Assembly: GCA_018712665.1 (NCBI GenBank)
Contig: DVGP01000155.1
Coordinates: 1 to 5,598, forward strand
Source of the DNA: Candidatus Pelethomonas intestinigallinarum
Lineage (GTDB): Bacteria; Bacillota; Clostridia; Oscillospirales; Oscillospiraceae
Length of the DNA: 5,598 nt
Reading direction: 5' to 3'
Position numbers and translations under genes: made by a program. The notes under the pieces are model-generated. The model saw nothing but the letters and a program-made list of their open reading frames with translations, did no database searches and had not been told where the DNA came from. This document shows positions 3,926 to 5,598 of this stretch, one piece after another (the first letter of the stretch is position 1; the number at the start of each line of letters is the position of its first letter).

Positions 3926-4852
3926 ATGGCTATGCAGTATCTTGATATGACCGGCAGGACCGAGGAGGAGGCCGTCCAGAAGGCCCTCCGCCAGCTGGGT
4001 CTTGACCGTGACGATGTGTCCGTGGAGGTGCTGGAGCGGGCCAAGTCCGGCTTCTTCGGCTTCGGCGCCAGCCCCGCCAAGGTCCGTGTCACCTACGGCC
4101 TGGAGGAAGAGGAGCCTGTCATCCCCGCCGCCCCGCCTCAGCCCGCCCCGAAGAAGAGCGCCCCCGCCCCCGAGCCCAAGCCGGAGCGCGGGAGCGAGCC
4201 CAGAGCGGAGGAGAAGGTGGAAAAACCCGGGGAGGAGGAGCCTGTCCCCGAGAAGAGCGGGGGCGGGAGCCGCTCCCAGCGCCGCCGGAAGAACAAGGAA
4301 AGCCGCCAGGAGAAGGCCCCCAAGGCGGAGCAGGCTGAGTCCGTCCAGTCCCAGCCCATCCAGCCCGAGGACTTGGGGGAGCCCTGTGACGACGAGAAGG
4401 CCCGGCAGATCCGGGCCTTCCTGGAGGGGCTGCTCCAGCACATGGGCAGCGCCGCCGAGGTGAAGGTGTACCAGCCGGAGAAGGGCCGGTACAAGGTCAT
4501 CCTGGAGGGGGAGAAGCTGGGGGCCCTCATCGGCCGCCGGGGGGAGACCCTGGACGCCATTCAGCAGCTCACCAACTACTCCGTGAACCGGGGGTCCGAC
4601 AAGCGGGTCCGCATCCACGTGGACGCGGAGAACTACCGCCTGAAGCGGGAGCAGAGCCTCCAGAGCCTGGCCCGGAAGGTGGCCGCCAAGGTGGTCAAGT
4701 ACAAGCGCAACGTCACCCTGGAGCCCATGAACGCCTACGAGCGGCACGTGATCCACACCGCCCTCCAGGACGTTCCCGGCGTCACCACCTACTCCATGGG
4801 CACCGAGCCCAACCGCCGGGTCATTGTGGCCTACGACAAGGACAAGAAGTAA
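3926..4852 (+). CDS. jag: RNA-binding protein Jag / KhpB (Jag_N-KH-R3H)
   Basis: Jag (KhpB, EloR in streptococci) is a cytoplasmic RNA-binding protein. In studied Gram-positives it pairs with KhpA and influences cell elongation and division. The 308-aa product has all three family domains. Jag_N is at about 5-56, with SGFFGFGASPAKVRV. The KH domain is at about 160-232, with the GxxG loop G203-R-R-G206 in IGRRGETLDAIQQL. The C-terminal R3H domain is at about 240-305, with R273 and H277 in the R-x3-H motif and LEPMNAYERHVIHTALQD. Between Jag_N and KH lies a low-complexity Pro/Glu/Lys linker of about 100 residues (58-155) with a basic patch SRSQRRRKNK, probably disordered. The ATG at 3926 is preferred over the one at 3932 because the Shine-Dalgarno AAAGGAG is closer (12 nt). 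It is the last gene of the operon. Confidence 0.96.
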   Translation: MAMQYLDMTGRTEEEAVQKALRQLGLDRDDVSVEVLERAKSGFFGFGASPAKVRVTYGLEEEEPVIPAAPPQPAPKKSAPAPEPKPERGSEPRAEEKVEKPGEEEPVPEKSGGGSRSQRRRKNKESRQEKAPKAEQAESVQSQPIQPEDLGEPCDDEKARQIRAFLEGLLQHMGSAAEVKVYQPEKGRYKVILEGEKLGALIGRRGETLDAIQQLTNYSVNRGSDKRVRIHVDAENYRLKREQSLQSLARKVAAKVVKYKRNVTLEPMNAYERHVIHTALQDVPGVTTYSMGTEPNRRVIVAYDKDKK

Positions 4853-4860
4853 ATACACGC

Positions 4861-4897
4861 GAGGCGCGGCCGGATTCCCGACCGCGCCTCTTTCTCT
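4861..4897 (+). terminator. Rho-independent terminator after jag
   Basis: GAGGCGCGG (4861-4869) pairs perfectly with CCGCGCCTC (4882-4890). After a C/A mismatch, CGG/CCG continues the stem around an ATTCC loop. TTTCTCT follows directly. It begins 8 nt after the jag stop and ends the operon. On the opposite strand the same stem lies downstream of the convergent gene but is followed by a poor U-run, so bidirectional use is possible but less certain. Confidence 0.88.
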
Positions 4898-4924
4898 GTT
4901 GGAAGATTTTCTGACCAAAGTTCC

Positions 4925-5598
4925 TTATCCCGCCGGCTGGTGGCTCCCCACGATCCAGCCGTCCTCGCCGGGGCTGACCACCAGGCGCATGGGGGCGTCG
5001 GACCAGTAGCTGTGCGCCCCCTCGCCATCCGGGGGACCCGAGGCCATAAAGTCGTTGATATACTCCACCACCCAGGACCCGTCGGGCAGCTCCCAGCCGG
5101 ACTGGAAGATGTAGCGCTGGTACCAGGTGTCCGTGTGGACAGAATACCAGGCGTCGTACTCCTCCAGGTACACGGGTCCCGGGGGGTCGGCGGCGCTGTC
5201 CAGGATGGCGTCGGCCCGCTCCTCGTCGATCCCGAACTTCTCCCGGAGGTAGGCGTTTACCTCCTCCCGGGGGAGCTTGAACAGGTCCATCCACTCCGGG
5301 AGCCCCGCCTCCGCCAGGGCCTCCCGCTCCGCCGCCTCCAAGTAGTCCCAGTCTGAGAGACCCATGTCGTAGAAGAGGAGGCCCAGGTAGTCCCCCGCGT
5401 CCTCCGGCGTGTCATAGGGGAAGCGGAGGAGGCCGTTGTTCTCCGGGTAGTCGGACCAGAGATTGAACCAGGCCGCCAGGGCCTGGAGCTCTCCCTCCGT
5501 CAGGGGCCGGGAGGAGGCGCCCTCCTGGCGGAAGTCCTCCGCCGCCGTCAGGACGTAGTCCTCCCCCTCAAGGACCAGGGTCTCCTGCCGGGCCAGGT
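4925..5598 (-). CDS. Uncharacterised protein, C-terminal part (5' end outside window)
   Basis: The frame is open from the window edge to TAA at 4925-4927 and gives 223 residues of an unrecognised protein. Met78 (ATG at 5363-5365) has no ribosome binding site before it, and the preceding 77 codons read as normal protein in the same style, so the true start is beyond 5598. The sequence is acidic and aromatic-rich. LTEGELQALAAWFN (32-45) is followed by RFPYDTPEDAGDYLGLLFYD, then a helical stretch with LPREEVNAYLREKFGI (108-123), the motif YLEEYDAWYSVHTDT (143-157), and a beta-like end with WELPDGSWVVEYI and MRLVVSPGEDGWIVGS. From memory, similar acidic proteins with an EEYDA-Y-H-DT motif occur as hypothetical, sometimes exported, proteins in Clostridia; this is unverified. 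No membrane segment is visible in this part. The gene converges on jag. Confidence 0.82.
   Translation of the reverse strand, partial: LARQETLVLEGEDYVLTAAEDFRQEGASSRPLTEGELQALAAWFNLWSDYPENNGLLRFPYDTPEDAGDYLGLLFYDMGLSDWDYLEAAEREALAEAGLPEWMDLFKLPREEVNAYLREKFGIDEERADAILDSAADPPGPVYLEEYDAWYSVHTDTWYQRYIFQSGWELPDGSWVVEYINDFMASGPPDGEGAHSYWSDAPMRLVVSPGEDGWIVGSHQPAG

Noticed and set aside
3638..4918. 426-codon minus-strand open frame opposite yidC and jag
   Set aside because: It is antisense to two clearly recognised genes and the terminator, and is dominated by Leu/Gly/Ala runs that mirror the Glu/Lys/Pro-rich tail and linker on the true strand.
5363..5365. Start of the convergent unknown gene at this ATG
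   Set aside because: There is no ribosome binding site upstream, and the frame continues for 77 codons of plausible protein to the window edge.
1..5598. Novel defence system, mobile element or CRISPR array
   Set aside because: No transposase, integrase, repeat-spacer array, tRNA or defence-type gene is visible. All complete genes are conserved origin-region housekeeping genes.

Overview
This is a chromosomal replication-origin neighbourhood from a GC-rich member of the Clostridia, probably an Oscillospiraceae-type gut bacterium (Flavonifractor/Lawsonibacter-like). That placement is inferred from gene order, an OxaA-type YidC without a signal peptide or large N-terminal domain, a full-length Jag, and protein style. 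No rRNA or other marker confirms it. The protein-coding content is ordinary housekeeping. I see no new multi-gene system, CRISPR array, mobile element or tRNA.

Layout. Positions 1-185 lie downstream of dnaA (which reads leftward), where dnaN would be expected just outside the window. This stretch holds a cluster of near-consensus DnaA boxes beside an AT-rich edge and is the best oriC candidate. dnaA follows on the minus strand (186-1499). Positions 1500-1945 are a divergent control region. It contains a good sigma-A promoter for dnaA with a direct repeat over its -35 element, a G-rich stretch, and a perfect-consensus promoter for the rightward operon, followed by a structured leader of about 128 nt. 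A perfect DnaA box (same sequence as E. coli oriC R2) overlaps the -10 of that rightward promoter.

The rightward operon is rpmH-rnpA-yidD-yidC-jag (1946-4852). It joins a ribosomal protein, the protein subunit of RNase P, two membrane-protein insertion factors and the KH/R3H RNA-binding protein Jag (KhpB). rnpA and yidD overlap by 4 nt, and hairpins without U-runs lie between rpmH and rnpA. A rho-independent terminator at 4861-4897 closes the operon. In many Firmicutes mnmE and mnmG come next. Here a convergent, unrecognised gene (4925 to beyond 5598, minus strand) takes that place.

The points most worth checking are the DnaA box inside the rpmH promoter, the 28-bp phasing of DnaA boxes in the putative origin together with their TTTTCCACA form, the long perfect hairpin in the rpmH leader, and the uncharacterised convergent gene.
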